Shown here piece after piece: positions 37,322-47,212 of a DNA stretch of 64,000 bases; positions within the stretch are counted from its first letter, which is position 1, and each line of letters opens with the position of its first letter. Source of the DNA: Larkinella sp051857545 (GTDB lineage: Bacteria > Bacteroidota > Bacteroidia > Cytophagales > Spirosomataceae); the NCBI RefSeq assembly GCF_051857545.1, contig NZ_JBPZHB010000001.1, positions 868,001-932,000 on the forward strand. The letters run 5' to 3'. The notes under the pieces are model-generated. The model ran no database searches. It was not told the DNA's origin and saw only the letters and a program-made list of their open reading frames with translations. A program made the translations under genes and the position numbers.

Positions 37322-39079
37322 ATGAAAACCATGCGTATTAACCTGTTGATGGGGATGCTGCTCTTTCTGCCGCTGACCCTGGTGGCCCAGAAGGGCAAGA
37401 AGAAAAAGGAGGAATCGAAGCCGGAAACCACGGCTCCAAAGCCCGTAGCTCCGGTGGTGCCGGACACGCCGGTGGACGAAGTGCCCCTCGATAAAACCGG
37501 AAGAGGGATTATCATCGAGTTTAAACCGCCTTATAAATACATGCTGGTGCTGGCCGAAAACGATGAAGAAGGGCGGTATAGTCACGTGTTCATGACCGAT
37601 TCAACCCTGTTTCCGAAGCGCAGGGTGGGCTATTCGAAAGGGATCCGGCGGAAAGTAAAACCCCAGGATTTGCTGACCCCTTCCTCGTTCCGGGCCGGTA
37701 TGGAAATCACCTTCCATTTCGACCATCGCCAGCGGACGTTGCAGAACACGGCCAAAGAAATTTACCTGGATGATGAGTATTTCGGAAAGGCCAAAGTCAG
37801 CGGTATTCTCGAATTTCGGGATGGAAACCGGGCGATTATCGACGGACAGGAGGTGCGGATGGACCCCAAAGCCGAGGTAAAGGGCCAGGACGAATGGAAA
37901 AACAAAACATTCAACTCCTTCAACCAAATGCAGTTGGGAGCCGAACTGACCGTAACGGGTCGGCGCGATACGAGCGGGGTTATTTTTGTCAAATCCGGCA
38001 CCATGCGCCCGGTTGAAATCAGTAAGGATGATCTGTTGATGCGCCGGGCCATCAACAAGGCTTTGTTCATGAACAAAGATGTTTTACAGATCGGAAAAGA
38101 GACATCGTATCGCTTCGTGACCGAACGAAACCTGTTTGCGTATGTCAATGATGTGGGGCAGAAACTGATTCCCGAATACCTGAAATCACTGGACCCCAAC
38201 CACCCTGATTTTATCAACTTCAAGTTTTATCTGGTTCACGACGATACGTTCAATGCGTCGGCCTATCCCAACGGAACGGTCATCGTGCATACCGGGCTGA
38301 TCAAACAACTGGAAAACGAGGCCCAGTTGGCGGCCATTCTGGGCCACGAAATTGCCCACGTTACCCAGCGCCACCACACCAAAAGCTACCGAACGAGCAA
38401 AGACTGGCAGGCGCTGGCCGATTTCGGCAGCACCGTGACCGGCTACCAAACCGGTAGCGATGTGCCGGCCAAGTTGATTCAGACGGCCAAAGACATGTAC
38501 CACAGCAGTTATAACCGCGAACAGGAAACCCAGGCCGACCGCATCGGGCTGCAATACATGTTCATGGCTGGCTATGACCCCCGGCAGGCGGCCAAAGTCT
38601 GGAGTAAACTGGCGCGGGATGAAAAAGAAGCCGGTGAATCGCCGGAGGAAGCTGCGGCCCTGCAATACGTCATGAACGCTTCGGAGACCGGCGAACAACG
38701 GCAGGACAACAGCCAGCGAGCCTCCGACCTGGCGGCCACCGGTTATGCGTTGAGAAACCAGAACTACGCCATGCTCGCGTTCCGGAATGTGGCCGCCAAA
38801 AAAGGCGAGTCGGTATATTCGTCACACCCGCGCTCCCTCGACCGGTTCAACCACGTTAACTTTCTGCTTTCGACCGCCTTCGCCTATACGGATTTTAATA
38901 CGCTGGAAACCAACGAGTCTGACTTTAAAAAGGTCCAGGCTCAGCTTAAGAAGATCGTCGTTCAGCCCGCAGCGGGGGTGAAAACACCGGACAAGCCCGG
39001 TGACAAAAAGAAGAACCCTAAAGCACCGGGGAAGAAACCCGCGAACAACCGGGGGAAAACATTCGTAAAACCGCAGTAG
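37322..39079 (+). CDS. Secreted M48 family metalloprotease
   Basis: A 585-residue zinc protease with signal peptide (NLLMGMLLFLPLTLVAQ), a Lys/Pro-rich stretch and an N-terminal beta region of about 200 residues. The M48 domain has HEIAH (His342-His346) in LGHEIAHVTQRH, and the third ligand in the helix REQETQADRIGLQYM. It is the BepA/LoiP-like, periplasmic branch rather than the membrane HtpX type, as it lacks multiple membrane helices. The C-terminus is Lys/Pro-rich and disordered. BepA-like proteases check outer-membrane protein assembly, so a protein quality-control task is plausible. ATG 37322 is preferred over 37274 because it opens with a signal peptide. Confidence 0.9.
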   Translation: MKTMRINLLMGMLLFLPLTLVAQKGKKKKEESKPETTAPKPVAPVVPDTPVDEVPLDKTGRGIIIEFKPPYKYMLVLAENDEEGRYSHVFMTDSTLFPKRRVGYSKGIRRKVKPQDLLTPSSFRAGMEITFHFDHRQRTLQNTAKEIYLDDEYFGKAKVSGILEFRDGNRAIIDGQEVRMDPKAEVKGQDEWKNKTFNSFNQMQLGAELTVTGRRDTSGVIFVKSGTMRPVEISKDDLLMRRAINKALFMNKDVLQIGKETSYRFVTERNLFAYVNDVGQKLIPEYLKSLDPNHPDFINFKFYLVHDDTFNASAYPNGTVIVHTGLIKQLENEAQLAAILGHEIAHVTQRHHTKSYRTSKDWQALADFGSTVTGYQTGSDVPAKLIQTAKDMYHSSYNREQETQADRIGLQYMFMAGYDPRQAAKVWSKLARDEKEAGESPEEAAALQYVMNASETGEQRQDNSQRASDLAATGYALRNQNYAMLAFRNVAAKKGESVYSSHPRSLDRFNHVNFLLSTAFAYTDFNTLETNESDFKKVQAQLKKIVVQPAAGVKTPDKPGDKKKNPKAPGKKPANNRGKTFVKPQ

Positions 39080-39083
39080 CCCT

Positions 39084-40358
39084 ATGCGCATCGTAGCCCT
39101 TCTCTTTCTACTCTGTTTCGCCGGCCCGGGGACTTCACCGTCTCTGGGACAGGCGAAACTGCATTTTATCGTTTTTGCGGACACGGATGATCCAACCCTC
39201 GGCGATGCCAACCGTAAAACGTACAATTACCTGACCGGCAATTACGGACCCAACGTTGCCCGATATGCCGGTTTGTCACTCGAAATGGCGGCTTATAGCG
39301 GAGCCAAATGCCTGGCCACCGAACTGGATCAGAAGCTGGACGCACTAAAAGTGGACGCCGACGATGTGGTGCTGTTTTACTTTATCGGACACGGCTGGAA
39401 CAACCGCCAGAACGAATACCCCTCCCTGATTTTTGGAAAAGCCAACGCCGACCGCGCTACGCTGGAAACCAGTTCCCGAAATCTGCAAACGATTTATGAA
39501 CGGATTCTGGCCAAAAAACCGCGTCTGGCGCTGGTGATTGGCGAAGCCTGTAACAAAGAACGGAGCGATGAGCCGCCCGTCACCAGCAAACGCGAGGCCA
39601 TTCCGATGGATGCACCGGAAAGTGCCGATGCCGCCAAATACAACGCGTTGTTTCGGAATTATGCCGGGAGTCTGATTCTGAGCAGTTGCAAACGCAACCA
39701 GTATTCCTTCAGTGATCCGAAAGGCGGGTGGCTGGGGGTTTCCTGGCAGGTGGCGACCAACCGGCTGCTGTCGTCGAAAACAAAGGAAAAACCAAGCTGG
39801 GATCAGTTTGTAAAAACCGTCGTCAAACTGACCGAAAGTGCGGCTGCGAAGAACAACCAGAACCAGAATCCGCAGCTACAGATGACTATTCGCCCCATCC
39901 AGGGAGGAGGGGGCGGTGTTCCGCCAAAACCGCCGGTTTCGCCCGTACTAACAGATCAGGCGCCCTGCCCGCCTTTAGACAGCTATGTGAACGAGACGGC
40001 CCTAGCCGGTATTCGGGAAGATTTGCCGCTGTTGAAGCGGATGGATGAGGAAATCAGTACGGATAATGCCGAGCAGTTTGCCGAAAAATTCGACACGTTT
40101 TACCGCAACCAGAAGAATTTTTATGATTCCCTGAACCAGATGCTTTTCTACGATCAGGCCGATATGCCGGAACGCTGTCGGGCGGGCTTTCAACAGGATA
40201 CGCGCTGGGTAAAACCCAAAACGACGGAAATCATCCGGCGGTATCAGATCGTGGTCAAAATGAGTAAACAACCCCAGCAGCTCGTGGCCCAGGCCCGGAG
40301 CGAATTGCCCTCGCTCATCCGTCGGCTGGAGGAAATTCTCGAAAAACTGGATAAATAA
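39084..40358 (+). CDS. Secreted caspase-like protease, divergent
   Basis: A 424-residue exported protein: signal peptide (VALLFLLCFAGPG, about residues 4-20), then a caspase-like domain (about 25-260). The His is at 103 in FYFIGHGWN and the Cys at 156 in VIGEACNK. The motif differs from DAC(R) but matches that of the first caspase in the block (GDCCN), so the two form a subfamily distinct from the two canonical ones. The C-terminal 120 residues are helical and charged (DEEISTDNAEQFAEKFDTF ... LIRRLEEILEKLDK), likely an oligomerising coiled coil. It follows the M48 gene after four bases. Confidence 0.82.
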   Translation: MRIVALLFLLCFAGPGTSPSLGQAKLHFIVFADTDDPTLGDANRKTYNYLTGNYGPNVARYAGLSLEMAAYSGAKCLATELDQKLDALKVDADDVVLFYFIGHGWNNRQNEYPSLIFGKANADRATLETSSRNLQTIYERILAKKPRLALVIGEACNKERSDEPPVTSKREAIPMDAPESADAAKYNALFRNYAGSLILSSCKRNQYSFSDPKGGWLGVSWQVATNRLLSSKTKEKPSWDQFVKTVVKLTESAAAKNNQNQNPQLQMTIRPIQGGGGGVPPKPPVSPVLTDQAPCPPLDSYVNETALAGIREDLPLLKRMDEEISTDNAEQFAEKFDTFYRNQKNFYDSLNQMLFYDQADMPERCRAGFQQDTRWVKPKTTEIIRRYQIVVKMSKQPQQLVAQARSELPSLIRRLEEILEKLDK

Positions 40359-40408
40359 TCGCGCACCCAACACCAATTTTCTCTCGTTAAAAACAAATCA
40401 CGTTTACT

Positions 40409-41278
40409 ATGAAAGTTCTCTTTACGTTAGCTGCATGGCTTTTTGTGGTTCCCCTGACGATGGCTCAGGTTTCGTCGCAGCCGGTTGTGAGCGTGTTTCC
40501 GTTCAAAGGAAACTACAGCGACCGGGTCACCTCGGCCGTTTTTTCGGGTCTCACGAGTTCAAGACGGGTCAAAACCGTCGATTCGTCCACCCTGGATGAG
40601 ATTGTTCAGCAGCAGAAAAAGTCGCTGGACGACAAATACGATCAGACCAACGCCATTCAGGCCGGGCAGTTGGCAGGAGCCCAGTTCATGATCAACGGCG
40701 AAGTAACGGCGGTGAATTTCAGTAACCAGCGGATCGGGAATGTAACCTATAATAACTGCAATGTGGAAGCCAAAGTGCAGGTGACTGACCTCGAAACCGG
40801 CGTTAGTGAGTTCGAAACGCTTCAGAGTTCGTCCAGTTCCAGCAGCAATTCGGATCGGGATTACCTGGTCAACATCGCCATGAGTTCACTGATGTCCAAA
40901 GCAGAAAGTTTTGCCCGCCGAAAATTTCCGGCCAGCATGCAAATTCTGGAAGTGCTCGAAAAAAGCGAGAAAAAAGGCATCATCAGCTTTCGGGTCGAAG
41001 GCGAGGGGCTGACTTCGAAAGCATCGGCGTCGGACGGAGACGAGCTTCCCTTTCCGTTTCCACTGCCGGGCATGCGCACGCGCATCATCATCACCAACCA
41101 GCGCGAAGTAGCCCGGCCCGATGGAACCAAACGGATTGTGAATGAAGAAGTTGCTTTCGCTAAAATAAAAAAGGTCGAAGATGGCGGCACGGCGTTGTGC
41201 ACGGTGACCGAAGGCGGAAAGAGGCTGCAGGAATTGTGGGATAAACAGGCCCGGCTGATGCTTAAAACCACCAATTAA
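40409..41278 (+). CDS. Secreted CsgG-like protein
   Basis: A 289-residue exported protein; the signal peptide is about residues 1-20. The domain VSVFPFKGNYSDRVTSAVFSGL ... VDSSTLDEIVQQQKKSL ... AGQLAGAQFMINGEV ... EAKVQVTDLETG follows the CsgG/LpoB/FlgO alpha-beta fold. There is no lipobox cysteine at the cleavage site, so it is probably soluble periplasmic rather than a lipoprotein pore. The C-terminal 100 residues form another beta-rich part (IISFRVEGEGL, TRIIITNQREV). It is followed six bases later by the last caspase gene. Confidence 0.8.
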   Translation: MKVLFTLAAWLFVVPLTMAQVSSQPVVSVFPFKGNYSDRVTSAVFSGLTSSRRVKTVDSSTLDEIVQQQKKSLDDKYDQTNAIQAGQLAGAQFMINGEVTAVNFSNQRIGNVTYNNCNVEAKVQVTDLETGVSEFETLQSSSSSSSNSDRDYLVNIAMSSLMSKAESFARRKFPASMQILEVLEKSEKKGIISFRVEGEGLTSKASASDGDELPFPFPLPGMRTRIIITNQREVARPDGTKRIVNEEVAFAKIKKVEDGGTALCTVTEGGKRLQELWDKQARLMLKTTN

Positions 41279-41284
41279 GAAGAG

Positions 41285-42799
41285 ATGATGATGAGATTCC
41301 GATTGAGTGTGCTGTCGGTTCTGATGGGGAGTTGGCTGGCGTGTGCCACGGTTTTTGGGGCCGTGGCCGAACCGCCGGTAGCGGTCGTGGTGAAGACGGG
41401 AAGTGCCCACGACCTGACGTCTGTCCTGCCGGTTTTGCAGGGATTGCTCCGCGAGCGAAAATTTTCGGTGGTGGCGGGTTCGCAGGCTGGCGAGGCCGGG
41501 TGGCGGATCGAGTTGAGCTGTCTGACGGATAAATGCCCGCTGGATGCGTCGGTGCCGCGGGTGATCGTCAAACTGGAAGCCTTCGACCCCGGGCAGCCGG
41601 AGCCGGTCGCCGTTGTCAGGGCTCCCCATTGCAGTGTTCAATCGATTGATCAGGCGGCTTCCCAGGCGGTTACGATTCTTTTCAAAGGCCGGGGGGCGTA
41701 TGAACGCGACCGCGAAGCGTTTTTTCGGCAGATTGGCTTTCATTTTTCCGGAAAACAGGCGGCACCGGTGCTGGCCGTGCGGGATACCGTTGGCCCGCAA
41801 ATTGATGTGATTAGCCCTTCGCTGCCGGAAGCGGCCCGGGGCATGGCCCGGTTGGCAAGGGCTAAAACGGGCGAGGTCACCATCATCGGGCGGGTCACCG
41901 ATCCCGCAAAAGTAGACCGGCTTACACTCAACGGCCAGTCGGTTGCGCTCGACGAAAAAGGGACGTTTCAGCCGGTGGTGCAACTGACCGACCGGGGCGA
42001 CTACCCCATTCTGCTGGAAGCGTATGATGCGGTGGGCAACATGAGCCGACTGGAATTTACGCTGACGCCCCAGATGGCCCAGCGGATTGCGGCTGCGAAG
42101 TCGGCGGTCGATAAACGGCTGGCTTTGGTGATCGGGAACGGCGGTTACACGGGCGTGCCAGCGCTGGGCAATCCGGTCAACGATGCCGACGCGATGGCCA
42201 GCTCGTTGACCAGCCTGGGATTCAGGGTGATCAAATGTACAAATGTCGACCGGATTGCCCTCATCAGTGCCATCAATACGTTTGGCGAGGTGCTGAGTAA
42301 GGAAAATTACACGGTTGGGATGGTCTATTATGCCGGTCATGGTGTTCAGCGCAACGGATTGAATTACCTGGTTCCGGTGGAGGTGACGAAGCAGAGTGAT
42401 GTCGAATCGGAATGCGTTGGCTTGCAGCATATTCTGAATAAAATGGAAGTTGCCAACACCCGCGTCAACATTCTGGTGATGGATGCCTGCCGAAACGATC
42501 CGTTCGTCAAACCGGCCCAGCAACGGGATGCCGGCAATTCGGGCGGACCGGCGTCGATCAAAGCCCCCACCGGCACGCTCATTGCCTTTGCCACCGCGCC
42601 CGGCAGTACGGCCGCCGATGGAACGGGTAAAAACGGTACCTACACCGAAAGTTTACTGCAGCACATCCAGAAGCCCAATGTCTCGATCGAGTCCGTTTTC
42701 CGGCTGGTGCGCACGGATGTGATGCAGAAAACAAACAACGAACAGATTCCCTGGGAGTCGACTTCGCTGACGGGCGACGAGTTTTATTTCCGGCGTTGA
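41285..42799 (+). CDS. Secreted caspase with Ig-like domain
   Basis: A 504-residue exported protein, last gene of the block. Signal peptide about residues 5-26; an N-terminal alpha/beta domain (about 30-140) carries two Cys (LSCLTDKCPL); an Ig-like beta sandwich spans about 170-262 (VTIIGRVTDPAKVDRLTLNGQSV ... YDAVGNMSRLEFTL); the caspase domain runs from about 277 to 500. The catalytic His352 is in VYYAGHGVQ and Cys402 in LVMDACRNDPF. Core motifs RLALVIGNGGYTGV and IAFATAPGSTAADG are complete. The Ig domain is in the position found in other secreted bacterial caspases. Confidence 0.92.
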   Translation: MMMRFRLSVLSVLMGSWLACATVFGAVAEPPVAVVVKTGSAHDLTSVLPVLQGLLRERKFSVVAGSQAGEAGWRIELSCLTDKCPLDASVPRVIVKLEAFDPGQPEPVAVVRAPHCSVQSIDQAASQAVTILFKGRGAYERDREAFFRQIGFHFSGKQAAPVLAVRDTVGPQIDVISPSLPEAARGMARLARAKTGEVTIIGRVTDPAKVDRLTLNGQSVALDEKGTFQPVVQLTDRGDYPILLEAYDAVGNMSRLEFTLTPQMAQRIAAAKSAVDKRLALVIGNGGYTGVPALGNPVNDADAMASSLTSLGFRVIKCTNVDRIALISAINTFGEVLSKENYTVGMVYYAGHGVQRNGLNYLVPVEVTKQSDVESECVGLQHILNKMEVANTRVNILVMDACRNDPFVKPAQQRDAGNSGGPASIKAPTGTLIAFATAPGSTAADGTGKNGTYTESLLQHIQKPNVSIESVFRLVRTDVMQKTNNEQIPWESTSLTGDEFYFRR

Positions 42800-43915
42800 A
42801 ATTTAACGAGTTGGCCGCATGCGCAATCATTACGGGGCTGGCTTTTGTTTCTTGGTTGCCACAAATTTCCAAACTATTTCTTGGTTTCAAGTTGCATCAT
42901 GTTGAATAAGAGCCTTCAGTCAGCCAATTAGTATATTTTCTGGAAATAGATGCGAGTGCTTCAGGAATCCAAGTAAGTTGGAAATCAAATTTTGTGTATA
43001 TTGTACAAGTAAATATATGGAAAAGAATCTTGAGAAAAGTAGATAGAAGATCTCATGATACTTTAGTAAAGGTAGGTCAGTGATGGTCTTGCAATTTCAT
43101 CTTAACTAAGATAATCAGCTATCCGCCTTTCCTTTAGGGAATCTTGTATTTGGCCGTTTCGCTACAATTCGATCAACAAAATAGTCTACAATCATTTTCA
43201 AAAATTATGGTCTGATAACAGTATTTTTTTTCATAAAAAATGAGTAGATTTTCAAAAAAAAGGATTTCAACTGCTGAACAATTAAGCGTTACAGATTCTT
43301 GTATGTGTTAAAATAGATAAAAATTTCATATAATATATTCATTTTTATTTATTTTCAATTAGAAAGTAGATAAAAAGTTTTCCATATAATACTTGAAAGC
43401 AAGGCGGTCAATTAAGACGGATGGTGTCCATAAGTAGGGTTTTTTTAAAAAAAAAATTGAACGTTTTTGTAAACTATCCAATTTTATCATTAAATTCGCT
43501 GGTAGATTAGAATGATAGAATTAAAAAGTACTTGGTTTTTACTTTTTAAAAACTAAAGAATAGCCATCTTTTTAGTTTTGTGAAAAAGAACATTTTTATT
43601 TTTAGATTAGAAGTAATCTGTTGATGCAAGTTATACATTAAATTAGTGAAATTATTTAAAGCTTGCTAGTTAAAAATACTTAAGTATGATTCTTGGAATG
43701 CCAGTTCCTAAGTTCAACATTGTAAATTCAAAAATTTAAAATATCGGGTTTTTAACGCACATTAAAGAAGTTTAAAGGACTTTGTATCAGTCGTATTCCA
43801 TTTTTTTTCTACGTCCAATTATTATAATGGGACTGAACGGGCGAAGCCTTGGAAATTAACGAATTTTATGACCTGCATCCCATCTTAAATGTAACTTTCT
43901 GAAAATTAACACTAA
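42800..43915. other. 1.1-kb AT-rich intergenic region ahead of the polysaccharide locus
   Basis: No frame, RNA gene or repeat array can be supported. It is AT-rich with many A/T runs, for example near 43440-43460. A small hairpin (CTTGGAA...TTCCTAAG) is visible near 43692-43711. The length suggests a long leader for the polysaccharide operon, with promoter and possibly an anti-termination or attenuation element, but I see no clear motif. Confidence 0.4.
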
Positions 43916-44767
43916 ATGGGTATAGGTATTCTAAACACAATTAAAGAAATAGAAAAAGTCATTCTCATTGGATGTTTCCTTGTCTTTCAATTATCATCCT
44001 GCAAAAGTGTTAAACCGCCCCCGCCCCAATTCGAGTATTTTCAGAGTAAAGATTTAACCTTCCCGGCTTCTATCGAAACCGCTGTTCCCCAGATATCTAA
44101 AATCCAGAAAGGGGATATTCTCGGCATTATCGTGAGTAGCTTAAATAAGGAATCCAATGAGATACTCAACTTCTACAATGTAAGCTCATTGCCACTTGCC
44201 ACCTTTTCGCCGGGCGCTGCGGGAGCCGGCAATCAGCCGCTGGGTTATCCCGTAGATTCGTTGGGAAATGTGTCCATGCCGCTCATTGGCAAGCAAAAGC
44301 TGGAAGGGTTGACCTTGCAACAGGCTGAGGAAAGAATCAGGCTTGAAGTTGAAAAAACGCTCAAGGATCCGGCGGTCAACATTCGGTTTATGAATCACAA
44401 ATTTACGGTTCTGGGTGAAGTAGGGAACGTCGGTACATTTAATTTACTGAATGATCAGACCACCCTGATTGAAGCCATAACAGCAGCCGGGGATTTGACG
44501 GTATATGGAAAAAGAGATAGCATTACCGTTATCCGGTCGGTGAAAGGGAAACGGGAAATCGGGAAAGTAAGCCTGCGCAACCGCGAAGTTTTCACCTCTC
44601 CGTATTTCTACGTCAAGCATGATGACATTATTTATGTGGAGCCTACGAAGGATAAGACGCTTCCACCCCAACCGCAACCAACCAGTTTATTTGTTCAGCG
44701 AGCACCCATTTATTTGAGTTTATTTACGACATTTCTATCGGTATTTTATTTGATATCGCGATTTTGA
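43916..44767 (+). CDS. Polysaccharide export outer-membrane protein (Wza-like)
   Basis: A 283-residue lipoprotein. The signal ends in a lipobox near FQLSSCKS. The Poly_export domain (QISKIQKGDILGIIVSSLN ... VDSLGNVSMPLIGKQKLEGLTLQQAEERIR) is followed by one SLBB domain (FTVLGEVGNVGTFNLLNDQTTLIEAITAAGDLT) and a C-terminal hydrophobic stretch (YLSLFTTFLSVFYLISRF). It forms the outer-membrane/periplasmic export channel for capsule or exopolysaccharide and works with the Wzc-like kinase encoded next. It is the first gene of the locus. Confidence 0.92.
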   Translation: MGIGILNTIKEIEKVILIGCFLVFQLSSCKSVKPPPPQFEYFQSKDLTFPASIETAVPQISKIQKGDILGIIVSSLNKESNEILNFYNVSSLPLATFSPGAAGAGNQPLGYPVDSLGNVSMPLIGKQKLEGLTLQQAEERIRLEVEKTLKDPAVNIRFMNHKFTVLGEVGNVGTFNLLNDQTTLIEAITAAGDLTVYGKRDSITVIRSVKGKREIGKVSLRNREVFTSPYFYVKHDDIIYVEPTKDKTLPPQPQPTSLFVQRAPIYLSLFTTFLSVFYLISRF

Positions 44768-44839
44768 GACCATCGCACAAGGTAATCTTTCAGGAACGGT
44801 TACATTGTCTACCTGCGTTCGGTTATTGAAAATTTGACT

Positions 44840-47212
44840 ATGAGCAGCGCTGAACAGATTTTTGAAGAAGATGATGATACTGATATTCTTGGTTACGTCT
44901 TTAAATATCTGCGTTACTGGTATTGGATTGTTTTGGCTCTGGGCTTAAGTTTTACCTTTGCTTATGTATACCTGAAACAATACACGCCGATTTATCAGGT
45001 AAATGCCACACTTTTGATCAAGGACGAGAAAAAAATGAACGCCGAAGTGCTCGAAAAACTGGACATGGGCGGTCGGAGTAAACTCGTAGAGAATGAAATC
45101 GAAGTGTTGAAATCAAGGGCATTGATTAGACGAGTCGTAGACGACCTAAATCTGATTGTAACCTATTGGAAAGAAGCAAAAGCACGGGATAATGAATTGT
45201 ATACGGATAGCCCAATTGTGTTGAATACGACAGAATTAACGGCTTTTGCCTACGGCAATCCTCTATACATTAAAGTAGAGTCCGGCAATAAATACCAACT
45301 GCTGGACAACGAGCAGAATAAAATAGGAACGTTTGAATATAATCAGTTGGTAAAATCCAAATACGGTAAATTTCGGGTATCTGATCGGGACAGTCTCAAC
45401 ACCGTATATACTACACCGATAAAGGTTGTTTTTCAGGATCGCGACGGGTTGGTAAACGGTTTAATCAGTGGATTGCAGATCGCACTTCTCAACCCCAAGA
45501 GCACACTCATTTCTCTGGGCCTCGAAACTGCGGTGCCGGGTAAAGGCAAAGATATCCTGATGAAATTACTGGACGAATATGCCTTTACGTCCTTAGAAGA
45601 TAAAAACCGGGAAGCTACCAATACGCTTCGTTTTATTGAAGAACGGCTGAAGCTGGTTACGGCAGAATTGGGTGGGGTTGAACAAAATGTAGAACAATTT
45701 AGAAAAACGAAGGGTGTCGGCGATTTAAGCTCGGAAGCAAATTTGTTTTTGGGAAAAGTCGAAGAAAATGATTCAAAACTGAATGAACTCGATATTCAGT
45801 TAAAAGTTCTGGATGGGATCGACGAGTATTTGAATAGCTCCCAGGTAGGTATTGTGGCACCGGCTACGATGATGGGGGTTAGTGATCCAGTCCTGACTTC
45901 TTATATTGCGCAATTATCACAATTGGAAATAGATCGGAGTAAACTGGCCCAAACCGTTCAGCCTGGCAACCCCTACCTGGAAACTATTAATAGCCAGATG
46001 CGGAATGTGAAACAAGCGATTCGTGAAAATCTAAATAACCAACGGGCTAGTTTAAATGTGACGAAACGCAGTTTAATTGAATTAAATAACCGGTTTGAAG
46101 GTGCAATTTCAACCATTCCACGGAAAGAACGAGAATTTGTAGGTATTAAAAGACAGGCAAATATCAAAGAAGATTTATACTTATTGTTGTTAAGAACGCG
46201 CGAAGAAACGGCTTTATCATATGCGTCTACGGTTACTGACAGCCGACTGGTCGATGCTCCCTTTGCAACAGGTGAAGCCATCAGGCCCGTTAAAAATAAT
46301 ATTTACTTAATTGCTTTTTTATTAGGTCTCTCGATACCGATTGGGCTTATTGCCATCAAAGAAATGCTGACCAATACGGTTCAGTCCAAAAAAGAAATTG
46401 AAAAGAGAACCGGCTTGGAAGTTTTTGGCGAAGTAGGCATTAAACCAAAAGAAGAAAAAGGAGAAATCATTGATATAAAAAGCCGTAGTTTTGTTAGTGA
46501 ACAGATTCGGATGCTTCGTTCTAACATGCAATATCTATTTTTAGATACCAAGGAGGGCGTCGGGAATACGATTCTGATAACATCATCTACAAGCGGAGAA
46601 GGGAAGAGTTTCATCGCACTTAACTTCGCGGCTTCTTTGGCTTTTCTGGACAAAAAAGTAGTTATTATTGGTCTGGATTTGCGGAAACCCAAAATACAAG
46701 AATATCTACATATTAGTAACAAGGTGGGTATGTCGAATTACCTGATCGGGAAAGCCGAGATTGAAGAGGTAATTCATAGTACCTTAATTGAAAACGTTTA
46801 TTTGATCCCTAGTGGACCCATACCTCCTAATCCCTCCGAGTTGATAGCCAATGGCCGGATTATAAAACTGATCGAAATTCTGAGACAATCTTTTGACTAT
46901 ATTTTAATCGATACTCCCCCAGTTGGTCTAGTAACTGATGCTACGCTCCTGTCAGCTTATACGGACGTTTGTTTTTATTTAGTACGTCATGAGAAAACAC
47001 CCAAGCTCTATCTGAATACGATAAATGACCTGAATAAGAAGAAAGTATTTAAATCCCTCAATGTGATTTTTAATGCAGTCAATTACAAAAACTCCTCTGA
47101 TTATGGCTATGGATACGGATACGGGTATGGCTATGGCTATGGAAAAGGGGGATATTATGCTGAAAAAACAACCCAGAAAAGCTGGTTCAATCGATTTATA
47201 ACGAAGGATTAA
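44840..47212 (+). CDS. Polysaccharide co-polymerase / BY-tyrosine kinase (Wzc-like)
   Basis: A 790-residue inner-membrane protein. The Wzz domain starts with membrane helix one (YWIVLALGLSFTFAYVYL, about residues 29-47); the long coiled periplasmic part ends at helix two (about 485-505). The cytoplasmic kinase has Walker A in TSSTSGEGKSFIALN (about 582), Walker A' VVIIGLDLRKPKI and Walker B YILIDTPPVG. The C-terminus carries a tyrosine/glycine cluster of YG repeats (about 754-774), the autophosphorylation tail. It controls chain length and export. ATG 44840 is preferred over the TTG at 44834. Confidence 0.93.
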   Translation: MSSAEQIFEEDDDTDILGYVFKYLRYWYWIVLALGLSFTFAYVYLKQYTPIYQVNATLLIKDEKKMNAEVLEKLDMGGRSKLVENEIEVLKSRALIRRVVDDLNLIVTYWKEAKARDNELYTDSPIVLNTTELTAFAYGNPLYIKVESGNKYQLLDNEQNKIGTFEYNQLVKSKYGKFRVSDRDSLNTVYTTPIKVVFQDRDGLVNGLISGLQIALLNPKSTLISLGLETAVPGKGKDILMKLLDEYAFTSLEDKNREATNTLRFIEERLKLVTAELGGVEQNVEQFRKTKGVGDLSSEANLFLGKVEENDSKLNELDIQLKVLDGIDEYLNSSQVGIVAPATMMGVSDPVLTSYIAQLSQLEIDRSKLAQTVQPGNPYLETINSQMRNVKQAIRENLNNQRASLNVTKRSLIELNNRFEGAISTIPRKEREFVGIKRQANIKEDLYLLLLRTREETALSYASTVTDSRLVDAPFATGEAIRPVKNNIYLIAFLLGLSIPIGLIAIKEMLTNTVQSKKEIEKRTGLEVFGEVGIKPKEEKGEIIDIKSRSFVSEQIRMLRSNMQYLFLDTKEGVGNTILITSSTSGEGKSFIALNFAASLAFLDKKVVIIGLDLRKPKIQEYLHISNKVGMSNYLIGKAEIEEVIHSTLIENVYLIPSGPIPPNPSELIANGRIIKLIEILRQSFDYILIDTPPVGLVTDATLLSAYTDVCFYLVRHEKTPKLYLNTINDLNKKKVFKSLNVIFNAVNYKNSSDYGYGYGYGYGYGYGKGGYYAEKTTQKSWFNRFITKD

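Noticed and set aside
40886..42523. 545-codon minus-strand frame across the CsgG-like and last caspase genes
   Set aside because: Composition is Arg/His/Gln-rich as in antisense shadows; the plus-strand proteins have clear domains and signal peptides.
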